64,000 bases of DNA from contig DULI01000007.1 in the NCBI GenBank assembly GCA_012840445.1, forward strand, positions 62,001-126,000, given 5' to 3'. The position numbers and the translations under genes were made by a program. Numbering within the stretch: position 1 is the first letter of the stretch; each line of letters begins with the position of its first letter. Source of the DNA: Clostridiales bacterium (GTDB lineage: Bacteria > Bacillota > Clostridia > Oscillospirales > Acutalibacteraceae). The notes beneath the pieces were generated by a model. It was not told the DNA's origin, ran no database searches, and saw nothing but the letters and a program-made list of their open reading frames with translations. Below are positions 37,100 to 46,144 of this stretch, piece after piece.

Positions 37100-38860
37100 A
37101 TGCCGCATAACGTAATTTTCAGCATTAACGGCCCTGTCGTTACCGTTAAAGACACAAAGGATTTTTTTATGCAGGAAATGGTGTATGTCGGCAACGACAG
37201 GTTGGTCGGAGAGGTTATTGAAATAAATGAAGATAGGACCATTATTCAGGTCTATGAAATAACAACCGGGCTTAAACCTGGCGAACCGGTAGAACCCACA
37301 GGCGCACCCTTAACAATTGCTTTGGGGCCCGGCCTTATTGGAAATATATTTGACGGCATAGCGCGCCCTTTAAAAACCATTCAGCAACAAACCGGGGCGT
37401 TTATTTCAAGGGGCTCTTCCCTCTCCTCACTTGATACGGAAAGGCTTTGGGACGTTGTTATGCTTGTGACTGAAGGGAACAGCGTACATCCCGGTCAGAT
37501 AATTGCGCAGTGTCCTGAAAGCGAAAGCATTACGCACAAGATTTTGGTGCCTCCCGATATTTCCGGTCGGGTTGTTTTTGTTGCAAAAAATGGGCAATAC
37601 CGCATAAACGACACAATATGCGAAATAGAGACCGAAAGCGGGCAAAGGGTTCCCCTTTCCCTTTGCCAAAACTGGCCTATCCGGAAACCCAGGCCATATA
37701 AAGAACACCTGCCCAATACTATTCCGCTTATTACGGGGCAGCGTGTAATTGACACACTTTTCCCCATTGCAAAAGGCGGTACGGCGGCTATCCCCGGCGG
37801 ATTTGGCACCGGCAAGACCATGACACAGCACCAGCTTGCCAAATGGTGCGACGCTGACATCATTGTTTATGTTGGCTGCGGGGAGCGCGGCAACGAAATG
37901 ACCCAGGTTTTGGAGGAGTTTGGCGAGCTGATAGACCCCCGCTCTGGAAGGAAATTGACTGACCGCACAATTTTGATCGCAAACACCTCCAACATGCCCG
38001 TTGCCGCAAGGGAAGCTTCTATCTATACTGGGATTACCATAGCGGAATATTACCGCGATATGGGGTATAATGTCGCCATGATGGCCGACTCCACCTCCCG
38101 ATGGGCGGAAGCTTTGCGCGAAATATCAGGAAGGCTTGAGGAAATGCCTGCAGAAGAGGGCTTTCCGGCATATCTGCCCTCCCGCCTTGCCGAGTTCTAT
38201 GAAAGGGCAGGACGGGTTAACACATTGTCCGGCAGCAACGGTTCGGTAACCATTATTGGTGCGGTATCTCCCCAAGGGTCTGACTTTTCCGAACCGGTAA
38301 CCCAAAACACAAAAAGGTTTACCCGCGTATTTTGGGCGCTGGACAAGTCTTTGGCATATGCGCGCCATTACCCCGCAATAAATTGGATGACCAGCTACAG
38401 CGAATATGACAATGAACTTGCCTCATACTTCGAGCAGGAAGTTGACCCTGAATTCATGAAATGTCGCGCGCGCATAATTTCAATACTTCATGAAGAAAGC
38501 TCGCTAATGGAAATCGTAAAATTGATAGGTGCCGATGTGCTGCCCGACGACCAGAAACTGATAATAGATATTGCAAGGGTAATCCGCATAGGTTTCCTGC
38601 AGCAAAACGCCTACCACGCCGAGGACACCTATGTGCCTTTGAAAAAACAGTTTTTGATGATGAAGGTAATACTGCATCTTTTCGACCGCGCAAAGGCGCT
38701 GATAGAATCCAATATACCCATTTCAAGGCTTGCAGAATCGGGTATTTATGAGAAGATTATCAAAATAAAATATGATGTCCCAAACTCCAGAACAGATATG
38801 TTGGAAGAATATTTTAAATATATTAATAATGTAGTAGACGAAATATTGGGCAAATCGTGA
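37100..38860 (+). CDS. ntpA: V-type ATPase catalytic subunit A
   Basis: This 586-residue subunit hydrolyses or makes ATP. It has the N-terminal barrel, the non-homologous bulge domain, the P-loop GGFGTGKT near residues 231-238 (first Gly where Pro is usual), the catalytic Glu in VYVGCGERGNEMTQV, and MMADSTSRWAEALREISGRL. GGAGG precedes the ATG by a good distance. It is followed after 12-18 nt by subunit B. Confidence 0.97.
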   Translation: MPHNVIFSINGPVVTVKDTKDFFMQEMVYVGNDRLVGEVIEINEDRTIIQVYEITTGLKPGEPVEPTGAPLTIALGPGLIGNIFDGIARPLKTIQQQTGAFISRGSSLSSLDTERLWDVVMLVTEGNSVHPGQIIAQCPESESITHKILVPPDISGRVVFVAKNGQYRINDTICEIETESGQRVPLSLCQNWPIRKPRPYKEHLPNTIPLITGQRVIDTLFPIAKGGTAAIPGGFGTGKTMTQHQLAKWCDADIIVYVGCGERGNEMTQVLEEFGELIDPRSGRKLTDRTILIANTSNMPVAAREASIYTGITIAEYYRDMGYNVAMMADSTSRWAEALREISGRLEEMPAEEGFPAYLPSRLAEFYERAGRVNTLSGSNGSVTIIGAVSPQGSDFSEPVTQNTKRFTRVFWALDKSLAYARHYPAINWMTSYSEYDNELASYFEQEVDPEFMKCRARIISILHEESSLMEIVKLIGADVLPDDQKLIIDIARVIRIGFLQQNAYHAEDTYVPLKKQFLMMKVILHLFDRAKALIESNIPISRLAESGIYEKIIKIKYDVPNSRTDMLEEYFKYINNVVDEILGKS

Positions 38861-38878
38861 GTTTAAGGATGATTGGCT

Positions 38879-40252
38879 ATGATTATAGAGCATGTCGGGC
38901 TAAAAGAAATCACCGGGCCGCTGGTTATTCTCGACGGCGTTACCGGGGCGAGTTTTGAGGAAATTGTGGAGCTTCGCCTTACAAACGGCCAAATCAGAAC
39001 CGGAAGGATTGTCCAGATAGACGGCGACCGGGTGGTAATACAGGTTTTTGAGGGCACCCCCGGCCTTTCCCTTGAAAACACACGCACAGTCCTTACAGGG
39101 CGCCCCATGGGACTTCCGTTGTCGGAAGAAATTTTGGGAAGGGTATTCGATGGGGTCGGCCGCCCGATTGACGGGCTTGGCGATATTTTTGCCGAGTGTT
39201 CCAGGGATATTAACGGCTCTCCCATAAATCCCGTGGCACGTATATACCCGAGAAACTATATAAGCACCGGTATATCCTCAATAGACGCACTAATAACCCT
39301 AATTAGGGGCCAGAAGCTGCCGATATTCTCGGGCTACGGAATGAAACATAACGAACTTGCGGTGCAGATAGTAAAACAAGCCCAGATTTCAGAAGAGTCG
39401 GACGAAAGGTTTGCCGTGGTTTTTGCGGCAATGGGCGTTAAAAAGGATGTGGCCGAATATTTCCGCCGTTCCTTTGAAAGCTCCGGGGTATTGTCAAGGG
39501 TTGTCATGTTTTTGAATCTTTCCAATGACCCGATTATAGAACGAATTATCACCCCCCGCTGTGCCCTTACAGCCGCAGAATATCTGGCCTTTGACAAAGG
39601 TATGCATATTCTTGTGGTAATGACTGATATGACTTCGTATGCAGAGGCTCTGCGGGAATTCAGCTCCTCCAAAGGCGAAATTCCGGGACGCAAAGGCTAT
39701 CCGGGATACCTCTATTCGGACCTGGCCTCTATATACGAGCGGGCCGGCATGATTAAAGGCTGCAGCGGTTCGGTTACCCAAATCCCCATACTTACCATGC
39801 CGAATGATGACATAACGCACCCGGTTCCAGACCTTACCGGATATATTACCGAGGGACAGATTGTTCTAGACCGTACACTGGACGGCCTTGGCATATATCC
39901 TCCCGTAAGTATACTTCCGAGCCTTTCCCGCCTTATGAAGGACGGCATTGGCGAGGGGTACACTAGGGCAGACCATGCACAGCTTTCCAACCAGTTGTTT
40001 GCTTCGTACGCCAAGGTGCAGGAGGTCCGAGCCCTTGCGACGGTCATCGGGGAAGATGAGCTCTCAGCCATAGACAAAAAGTACCTTGAGTTTGGAAGGT
40101 TATTTGAAAACAGGTTTATCTCGCAAGGATTTAACGAAAATCGCACCATTGAGCAGACCTTGAATCTTGGATGGGAGATTCTGTCGGTGCTGCCCCGCGA
40201 AGAACTGGACCGCGTGGATGACGCGCTGCTTGATAAATACTATAAGGTTTAA
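38879..40252 (+). CDS. ntpB: V-type ATPase regulatory subunit B
   Basis: The 457-residue protein starts [20 protein letters not shown] and has the A-type fold without a P-loop ([16 protein letters not shown] at the equivalent position), as expected for the non-catalytic B subunit. It contributes [20 protein letters not shown] and the Arg-containing [18 protein letters not shown] to the catalytic interface. The ATG at 38879 is preferred to a TTG at 38873 because AAGGA lies 9 nt before it. Confidence 0.97.
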   Translation: MIIEHVGLKEITGPLVILDGVTGASFEEIVELRLTNGQIRTGRIVQIDGDRVVIQVFEGTPGLSLENTRTVLTGRPMGLPLSEEILGRVFDGVGRPIDGLGDIFAECSRDINGSPINPVARIYPRNYISTGISSIDALITLIRGQKLPIFSGYGMKHNELAVQIVKQAQISEESDERFAVVFAAMGVKKDVAEYFRRSFESSGVLSRVVMFLNLSNDPIIERIITPRCALTAAEYLAFDKGMHILVVMTDMTSYAEALREFSSSKGEIPGRKGYPGYLYSDLASIYERAGMIKGCSGSVTQIPILTMPNDDITHPVPDLTGYITEGQIVLDRTLDGLGIYPPVSILPSLSRLMKDGIGEGYTRADHAQLSNQLFASYAKVQEVRALATVIGEDELSAIDKKYLEFGRLFENRFISQGFNENRTIEQTLNLGWEILSVLPREELDRVDDALLDKYYKV

Positions 40253-40269
40253 ATTTTAAGTAAAGTGAG

Positions 40270-40890
40270 GTGATTTCCCTGGCAGGACAGGTTTTATATA
40301 CCAAAGGCAGCCTTATTCAACTTAAAAAATCTTTAGAGCTTGCCAAAACCGGATTTGAATTGCTTGATAGAAAACGCAATATTTTAATTCGGGAGATTAT
40401 GGCCTTAATCAATACTGCCGAGGAAATCCAAAACCGCATAGACCTTACCTATTCCAAAGCTTATAAGGCGTTGCAAAGCGCAAACATCCGGCTTGGAATT
40501 GTGGATGAAATCGCCAAATCCATACCCGAAGAAAACGGCGTTAGCATTTCTTACAAAAGCGTTATGGGTATTGAAATTCCCTCTGTGACCCTTAAATCCC
40601 AGCCAGTAAAGAACTATTTCGGATACCAGAAAACCAGCATCCTGCTTGATGAGGCATACCAAAGGTTCGACGAGGTAAAAAGGTTGACCGCTGAGCTTGC
40701 CGAAATAGAGAATACCGTATACCGTCTCGCCAAGGGCATTAAAAAGGCCCAAAAGCGGGCCAATGCGCTAAAAAATATAATCATTCCCCGTTTTGAGTCG
40801 CAGATAAAAGCCATCACCGAATTTTTAGAGGAAAAGGAACGCGAAGAATTTACCAGGCTAAAAGTAATAAAACATAATTTAGGCAAGTAA
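40270..40890 (+). CDS. ntpD: V-type ATPase subunit D (central rotor stalk)
   Basis: The 206-residue protein has the two long helices of the rotor axle: an N-terminal helix with TKGSLIQLKKSLELAKTGFE and a C-terminal helix with KGIKKAQKRANALKNIIIPR. A GTG at 40270 is the first start, but GAGGTGAT overlaps it and lies just before a CTG at 40279; initiation might occur there. It is the last gene of the operon and is followed by a strong terminator. Confidence 0.93.
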   Translation: MISLAGQVLYTKGSLIQLKKSLELAKTGFELLDRKRNILIREIMALINTAEEIQNRIDLTYSKAYKALQSANIRLGIVDEIAKSIPEENGVSISYKSVMGIEIPSVTLKSQPVKNYFGYQKTSILLDEAYQRFDEVKRLTAELAEIENTVYRLAKGIKKAQKRANALKNIIIPRFESQIKAITEFLEEKEREEFTRLKVIKHNLGK

Positions 40891-40916
40891 AAAGCGCCCA
40901 AAACGGGCGCTTTTTT
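40891..40916. terminator. Terminator between the V-ATPase operon and the LUD gene
   Basis: The stem AAAGCGCCC (40891-40899) and GGGCGC followed by six T (40905-40916) ends the V-ATPase operon on the plus strand. The matching A run makes it usable for the minus-strand unit too; it overlaps the end of the LUD gene by a few bases. Confidence 0.9.
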
Positions 40917-41589
40917 AGTATCCTGCAGGTTCGCCTATAATTATTACCTTAATCCGGTCTTTTTGGCGCTGTTTTGCCGAAATTACATAATTGCAGCAGA
41001 TACGGTCGGCAGAGGCGCAGCCGGCTGTAATCCCATTGGTGTTGCTCGCAAGCGCAACACACTGCCCTGCTTTGTTGCAATATGTCTCGCAGGACAACCT
41101 TGATGTGTTTGCGGGGGCGGCTATCTGCTTTACCCTCATAACGGCGTCATCCAATGTCCTTACTATTTTGTTGCAGCCTGCGACTATTATTACACTTTTG
41201 GGGCCATAAAGTATGGCTGCCACACGGTTGGAATTGCCGTCGACATTATACAGTTCACCGTTTTCGGTTATTGCGTTTGATGATGATATATATGTGTCGG
41301 CGCTGAAGGATTTTATAAAGATTTCCTCGACCTCGGGCCTTGTCAAGCCGGGCCTGTATCTATCAAGGAAGTTGTATTCGCCGCTGCGCAGCAAGTCCAA
41401 AACGCCGGTTTCCGCAAGAGTCACCGAACCGCCTACTGCAACTGTCTCACCGGGTTTTAAAAGCTGTTTTACAAGCGGCACAACATCGGACCTTTTCTCG
41501 ACAAAATAGGGTTTCATGTTGTTCTTTTCAAGATTTTCCATAGTTCTTTTAACCCTTAAATCCAGCACCTTTTTTGCATTGGCATCCAT
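40915..41589 (-). CDS. LUD-domain protein (LutB/LutC/YkgG-like)
   Basis: The 224-residue protein has the LUD fold (GETVAVGGSVTLAETGVLDL, SVIIVAGCNKIVRTLDDAVM), found in lactate-utilisation proteins. Its C-terminal part is rich in cysteine (CETYCNKAGQC, GCASADRICCNY), which suggests a metal or redox site. No other lut gene is nearby, and this clostridial stand-alone type has no assigned function that I know of. It follows rqcH by 23 nt and ends at a shared terminator, so it is likely the last gene of the DUF1858-trmK-rqcH unit. Confidence 0.8.
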   Translation of the reverse strand: MDANAKKVLDLRVKRTMENLEKNNMKPYFVEKRSDVVPLVKQLLKPGETVAVGGSVTLAETGVLDLLRSGEYNFLDRYRPGLTRPEVEEIFIKSFSADTYISSSNAITENGELYNVDGNSNRVAAILYGPKSVIIVAGCNKIVRTLDDAVMRVKQIAAPANTSRLSCETYCNKAGQCVALASNTNGITAGCASADRICCNYVISAKQRQKDRIKVIIIGEPAGY

Positions 41590-41612
41590 AATACTTCACT
41601 CCCTTAAAATTT

Positions 41613-43373
41613 TTAATCTGCAGATAATCTTTCGTCAACTGATTTGTCAGGCTTTACAAATGCCGTAGAATACGAATCGTAAATTACCATGCCGGGTTTT
41701 GCGCCAGGCGGCTTTTTAACGTTTTTGACCAATGTGTAATCCACCGGTACCGAAGAAGAATCCCGCGCTTTGGAATTATAGGCCGCCAAAATAGCTGCTT
41801 CTTTAATTGTTGAATCGGGAGGGGTCTTTCCCTCGCAGCGGATTATGACGTGCGAGCCGGGTATGCTTTTGGTATGCAGCCATATGTCGTCTTTGCGGGC
41901 GGTTTTGAGGGTTAGTTCATCATTCTGCCTGTTGTTGCGCCCGACTAGAATTGTAAACCCGTCGGAGGATAGGTATTTTTTATATGGCAGGCTTTTTACC
42001 TTTTGGTTGTTTTTCTTTCTGGTTTTGATATATCCGCTTGAAACCAATTCCTCTTCTATTGCAGCAAGTTCTGCTACTGTATCCGCCCTTGTCAGCGCAT
42101 CAAACACCGATTCGAGGTATTCAAGCTCCTGCTCACTTTCTTTTATTATGTTTTTAAGCGTATGTTCGGCTGTAGCAAGTTTTCGGTATTCCTTAAAATA
42201 CTTTTGGGCATTTTGGGCGGGCGACAGCTTTGTATCCAGCGGGATTCTGATTGTTTCAAGGCCAGGATCATAATAATTCTGCACCTGGACAGAGGGCTGG
42301 CCTTTTTGTATATTATAGAGATTTGCGTTAATAAGCTCGCCGTAAATTCTGCATTTCTCCCGGTCTTTGCATCTTGCCAAATCCGCTTTCTGAGCATTTA
42401 TCTTTCGGTTTACCCTTTGTATTAGGTTGGTCAACAGTTTCAGCAGGTCAGATGAGTGTTTTCTTATCCTATCAATATGTTCGCGTTCGGCATAAAACTC
42501 ATCCAGAAGTTCCGAATAGGTTTCCATCTGCCTGGTTGCCGCTGCGGTTCCGTATTGAGTTATCGAAATATAGGTAAAATCCATCGGACGGGCATCGGCA
42601 TTAAGTATTAGGGTCGGGATCCCTTTTCCAGCTATCTCCTCAGCCAGAATTTTAAGCCTTACATTTAGGCGGTTTAATAGGTCATCGTCCAACTGTCCAG
42701 CGTAAAGCTCCTGCCCCCTGCCGACAAAATGCGTGATCTCCCTGCAGATAAGGGGTGAAAGGCCGTCAGCCACACTGAGGATTGCCTTAGACAGCTCTAT
42801 ATCGCCAAGGCTTTTTATTTTTGAAGTTATTTTCTCTATATCTTCATTTAAAATATTCAGCTTGTTCTGCGGCTCAGGCAGCTGGTATGTGGCTCCGGGT
42901 TGGATTAGGCGGCTTTCTTTTTCCATGTCGGACCGGCGAACAGCATCTTGAATCCTGCCGTCCTCAGCCACAAAAATAATATTTGGGCGGCTGCCGATTA
43001 GCTCTGCCACGATTTTGGGGTATATTATATCCCCCATTTCGTTGACCGACTCGAACTGAATTTCCAGCACCCTTTCAAGCCCCGGCTGGGCAAATCCTGT
43101 GATTTTGGCGCCAGTTAAGTATTTTCTAAGCAGCATACAAAACATTGGCGGCGTGGCGGGGTTTTCGGGGGCATATTTTGTAAAATGCACCCTTGCGGAA
43201 GAAGCCTTTGCAGAAATTAACAGCTTGCCTGTAGAATTACGCGAGCGCAGAACAAATACTAACTCCTCTTTTGAGGGCTGGTATATTTTTTCCACGCGAC
43301 AGCCGACCGCAGATTCGTTAAGTTCATTTTTAAGTAGAAAGAGAAAAGCACCATCTAAAGGCAAATTAATCAT
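41613..43373 (-). CDS. rqcH: RqcH (NFACT/Rqc2) ribosome quality-control factor
   Basis: This 586-residue protein has the NFACT-N domain (PPMFCMLLRKYLTGAKI and ELIGSRPNIIFV), a helix-hairpin-helix part, a long coiled coil around residues 280-430, and the NFACT-R domain (KDDIWLHTKSIPGSHVIIRC). In Bacillus subtilis RqcH binds obstructed 50S subunits and recruits tRNA-Ala to add C-terminal alanine tails. The residue pair at the family's D97-R98 position is E100-R101 here, a conservative change. The gene overlaps trmK by 8 nt. Older annotations call such proteins fibronectin-binding. Confidence 0.92.
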   Translation of the reverse strand: MINLPLDGAFLFLLKNELNESAVGCRVEKIYQPSKEELVFVLRSRNSTGKLLISAKASSARVHFTKYAPENPATPPMFCMLLRKYLTGAKITGFAQPGLERVLEIQFESVNEMGDIIYPKIVAELIGSRPNIIFVAEDGRIQDAVRRSDMEKESRLIQPGATYQLPEPQNKLNILNEDIEKITSKIKSLGDIELSKAILSVADGLSPLICREITHFVGRGQELYAGQLDDDLLNRLNVRLKILAEEIAGKGIPTLILNADARPMDFTYISITQYGTAAATRQMETYSELLDEFYAEREHIDRIRKHSSDLLKLLTNLIQRVNRKINAQKADLARCKDREKCRIYGELINANLYNIQKGQPSVQVQNYYDPGLETIRIPLDTKLSPAQNAQKYFKEYRKLATAEHTLKNIIKESEQELEYLESVFDALTRADTVAELAAIEEELVSSGYIKTRKKNNQKVKSLPYKKYLSSDGFTILVGRNNRQNDELTLKTARKDDIWLHTKSIPGSHVIIRCEGKTPPDSTIKEAAILAAYNSKARDSSSVPVDYTLVKNVKKPPGAKPGMVIYDSYSTAFVKPDKSVDERLSAD

Positions 43374-44049
43374 CCTTCATTTGAATTTCTTCAAGCTGTT
43401 CAATAATATCCAGTAATTCAAGATATTCCGAGCGCTTTCGTTCAACAGTTTCAAGTGCCTTCGCTCGCTTTTTTAGCTGCTTTGTTTTGGTTTTAATATA
43501 CTCCCGTTCCCATATGCCACCATTATTTCCCATGGCGCCAATATAGAAATAAAGCGGGCTTACCGAGCGGATTTCTCCGGTGTAGCCCACCTGCATAACT
43601 GAATAAAGCCTTTTATTATCATATACTGCCTTTTCCTTGAATATATCAAAACCGTTTGTATATAAAAATCTGCGCAGCTTGTTCGCCGAACTCATGGGCT
43701 GAAGGATAAGCGAAATTTCATGGGATTTCACCCACTCTGCCCGTTGGATTATTTGGGCTATGGTCTCGCCTCCCATTCCAGCAATTACAATTACATCCAC
43801 CTCTTTTGGCCGTACGCAGTCAAGGCCGTTACCGAGCCGAAGTTCTATATTCTGAGCGCCATAGCGGTTAATATTCTCGGCGGCAGTCTCAAGCGGCCCT
43901 TTATTTATGTCGCACGCAACAACCTTTGCATGCTTTGACTGTGACAGCGCAATTGCAAGCAGCCCGTGGTCAGTGCCGACATCAGCGACCTTGGAACCGT
44001 ACGGCACAAATTCCGCAACAAGGGACAGCCTTTTACTAAGTTTCACCAT
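43366..44049 (-). CDS. trmK: tRNA (adenine(22)-N(1))-methyltransferase TrmK
   Basis: The 227-residue enzyme begins MVKLSKRLSLVAEFVPYGSK and has the SAM-binding motif VADVGTDHGLLAIAL and the conserved DVIVIAGMGGETI. A C-terminal coiled-coil tail follows. TrmK methylates A22 in the D-loop of tRNAs in Gram-positive bacteria. It overlaps rqcH by 8 nt and follows the DUF1858 gene by 8 nt. The pairing with rqcH groups two tRNA- and translation-linked functions. Confidence 0.93.
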   Translation of the reverse strand: MVKLSKRLSLVAEFVPYGSKVADVGTDHGLLAIALSQSKHAKVVACDINKGPLETAAENINRYGAQNIELRLGNGLDCVRPKEVDVIVIAGMGGETIAQIIQRAEWVKSHEISLILQPMSSANKLRRFLYTNGFDIFKEKAVYDNKRLYSVMQVGYTGEIRSVSPLYFYIGAMGNNGGIWEREYIKTKTKQLKKRAKALETVERKRSEYLELLDIIEQLEEIQMKDD

Positions 44050-44057
44050 AAATCTGT

Positions 44058-44264
44058 CTAATTCTTTTCGGCAAAGTGCTTGTTTAATTTTTCAACCAGC
44101 TGGTCACAATCAACATTGTGAACCATGCATGCTTCTTCAATTGTTTCTCCCCTTGACGCGGGGCAACCAAGGCAGTGCATTCCTATTTCAAGAAAATATT
44201 TAGCGGTTTCCATATCCATATCAAGAACATCGCCGATAAGCATATCTTTGGTAATCTTTTGCAT
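44058..44264 (-). CDS. DUF1858-domain small protein
   Basis: The 68-residue protein MQKITKDMLIGDVLDMDMET with IGMHCLGCPASRGETIEEAC matches the DUF1858 family, also found at the N-terminus of ScdA-type proteins. The CxxC pair suggests a role in metal or redox binding. Function is unknown. It is the first gene of the unit with trmK and rqcH, directly after a strong promoter. Confidence 0.85.
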   Translation of the reverse strand: MQKITKDMLIGDVLDMDMETAKYFLEIGMHCLGCPASRGETIEEACMVHNVDCDQLVEKLNKHFAEKN

Positions 44265-44298
44265 AGTGCTTCACCTTTTTATTAATTTATTAGTTTTT

Positions 44299-44327
44299 AT
44301 TATATTATCCTCATTTGTTTATTTCAA
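44299..44327 (-). promoter_or_regulatory. Promoter of the DUF1858-trmK-rqcH-LUD unit
   Basis: On the minus strand TTGAAA (44322-44327), 17 bp and TATAAT (44299-44304) precede the DUF1858 ATG at 44264 by about 35 bp. Confidence 0.8.
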
Positions 44328-44340
44328 TACCGCAGTTAAA

Positions 44341-45459
44341 TTAAACCATTATTTTTCCCTTTATAAAAACCTTTTGAATATTAAGCTCCTTGTCTGTTAC
44401 CAATAAGTCTGCACGCTTTCCGACCTCTATGCTGCCAATGATATTATCCATGTTTATAACCCTTGCCGGATTAAGCGTAGCACTTAAAATTGCCTTCTCT
44501 TTTTCCACGCCAAACTTAACGGCCTTTTTTACCGCCTGATTCAATGTAATAACTGACCCTGCAATGCTTCCGTTTTCAAGCAATGCTGTATTGCCTTCTT
44601 TAATCACCTTTTGTCCGCCCAATTTGTTTTGGGACTTTATACTTCCACACGCGCTGATTGAATCAGATACAAGTACGATTTTTGAAGGGCAAAGTTTGAA
44701 CATCATTCTAATAATTGATTCATGAATGTGTATTCCGTCGCAAATCAGCTCGGCAGTGACATCACGGTCCACGAGAACGCCAAGCAACGCTGGCTCCCTG
44801 TGGTGGGGCTGGCGCATTGCATTAAACAGGTGTGTAATATGAGAAGCTCCTGCATTCACTGCATTAACAGCTTGGTTATAGGTACAGTTGGTGTGCCCCA
44901 AAGCAATAGTCATACTGTTTCTGTATTCTTGTATAAAACCAATGACATTTTCAAGACAGGGGTCGACAGTTACGATCTTTAGATTTTCGCCTGCTGCTTT
45001 ATGTAAACTATTAAAATGCTTTTGCGAAATCCCGGATAAAAATTTAACATCATGCGCACCGCTTTTATCACGCGAAATATAGGGCCCCTCTAAATTAATG
45101 CCAATCAGACTGCTGCCTTCCGTACCCTCTGTAATGGCTTTGTTTAATGTCGACAGGGCAGATATTAGTTTATCATCAGCCATTGTCATAGTGGTTGCAA
45201 TAATTGAGGTGACACCGTTACGGGCATAGAATTTGGCCATCTCATTTATTTCGTCAAGTGTGCATTCGGAAAAATCATATCCGCAGCAGCCGTGTGTATG
45301 AATGTCTATAAAACCAGGAAGCAGCAGTTTACCGGTTAAATCGCAGATCTCATCGCCGCAAAGATCATACCCTATTTCCTGGATCAGCCCGCCATTAATT
45401 CTAACATCTATCTGCCAAAAGCTGCCGCACAAGAATACCTCAGCGTTTTTTAAAATCAT
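44341..45459 (-). CDS. nagA: N-acetylglucosamine-6-phosphate deacetylase
   Basis: The 372-residue amidohydrolase converts GlcNAc-6-phosphate to GlcN-6-phosphate. It has HTH metal residues H54 and H56, E124 in NLEGPYI, H189 in GHTNC, H210 in HITHLFNAM and the catalytic D266 in VSDSISA. A TTG eight codons upstream is in frame, but GGAAGG lies 9 nt before the ATG at 45459. No nagB or GlcNAc transporter is adjacent, so the enzyme may serve murein recycling or amino-sugar use from elsewhere. It follows the unknown gene at 45504 by about 44 nt. Confidence 0.93.
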   Translation of the reverse strand: MILKNAEVFLCGSFWQIDVRINGGLIQEIGYDLCGDEICDLTGKLLLPGFIDIHTHGCCGYDFSECTLDEINEMAKFYARNGVTSIIATTMTMADDKLISALSTLNKAITEGTEGSSLIGINLEGPYISRDKSGAHDVKFLSGISQKHFNSLHKAAGENLKIVTVDPCLENVIGFIQEYRNSMTIALGHTNCTYNQAVNAVNAGASHITHLFNAMRQPHHREPALLGVLVDRDVTAELICDGIHIHESIIRMMFKLCPSKIVLVSDSISACGSIKSQNKLGGQKVIKEGNTALLENGSIAGSVITLNQAVKKAVKFGVEKEKAILSATLNPARVINMDNIIGSIEVGKRADLLVTDKELNIQKVFIKGKIMV

Positions 45460-45503
45460 AGCCTCACGCCTTCCGGCAAGCAAACGCCTTGTTTTATGTA
45501 AAG

Positions 45504-46061
45504 TTAATTAAAACCAATCTCATTTACCAGATTTTCCACCAAGGACATAACGCGGCAGTATAATGCCTCTCCAATTTCCTGAAATACCGGATCCCCGTCG
45601 TGGGAACACAGCATGGCAAAGGTTTGTCCAATTCGTCTCTCAACATCGCCGGCGCGGCGGTATGCCAGAAAGTAAAAGGACCATGCCCCCATGTCTTTAG
45701 AACTTGTATACATTTCAGGAGCAATCCGTTTTAGTGTATCACTAAAACTATTATAAGCGGTTTTGGATACCACCGAGCTTGAACAAAAGCGCCCGAAACT
45801 CACAGATACAGCAAAGGTAACAAGCTGGTGGCACTGGGTAATATAATCCCTTTTGTCTTCACCGATAATATCAAAAAGTATGGAACGACCTTGGGCACTC
45901 AAATGCTCGGCAACCAGAACTCCAAGGCGCCTTGCCTTTTCAATATTTCCCTTTTGCTTTTCACGGTTGAACTCTTCGGTGGCATAAGAGGTCTCTAATT
46001 TGTTCCGATCAGTATTGGACGGCTGACTGCCCGCGATTTTAATATCCCTGTCGTCGCACAA
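45504..46061 (-). CDS. Hypothetical helical protein
   Basis: This protein of about 185 residues has no signal peptide or membrane span and is predicted to be mostly helical. It contains KARRLGVLVAEHLSAQGRSI, ISDTL-like helices, and MGAWSFYFLAYRRAGDVERR. I do not recognise a family. A TTG at 46061 has GGGTGAT about 4 nt upstream, while the in-frame GTG at 46070 overlaps that site, so 46061 is preferred. It lies between malic enzyme and nagA in the same orientation, with 83 nt to the malic enzyme stop and 44 nt to nagA, so it may share a transcript with nagA. Confidence 0.65.
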   Translation of the reverse strand: MCDDRDIKIAGSQPSNTDRNKLETSYATEEFNREKQKGNIEKARRLGVLVAEHLSAQGRSILFDIIGEDKRDYITQCHQLVTFAVSVSFGRFCSSSVVSKTAYNSFSDTLKRIAPEMYTSSKDMGAWSFYFLAYRRAGDVERRIGQTFAMLCSHDGDPVFQEIGEALYCRVMSLVENLVNEIGFN

Positions 46062-46144
46062 ATTAATCACCCTTTGAATATTTTTAGACCTCTATTATTT
46101 TGTGGGTAACCTGTCCACTATTTTATATGTAATTTTTAAATGCT

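Noticed and set aside
36839-39820. Minus-strand frames of 80-134 codons inside ntpE, ntpA and ntpB
   Set aside because: They are shadows of the strongly conserved V-ATPase genes.
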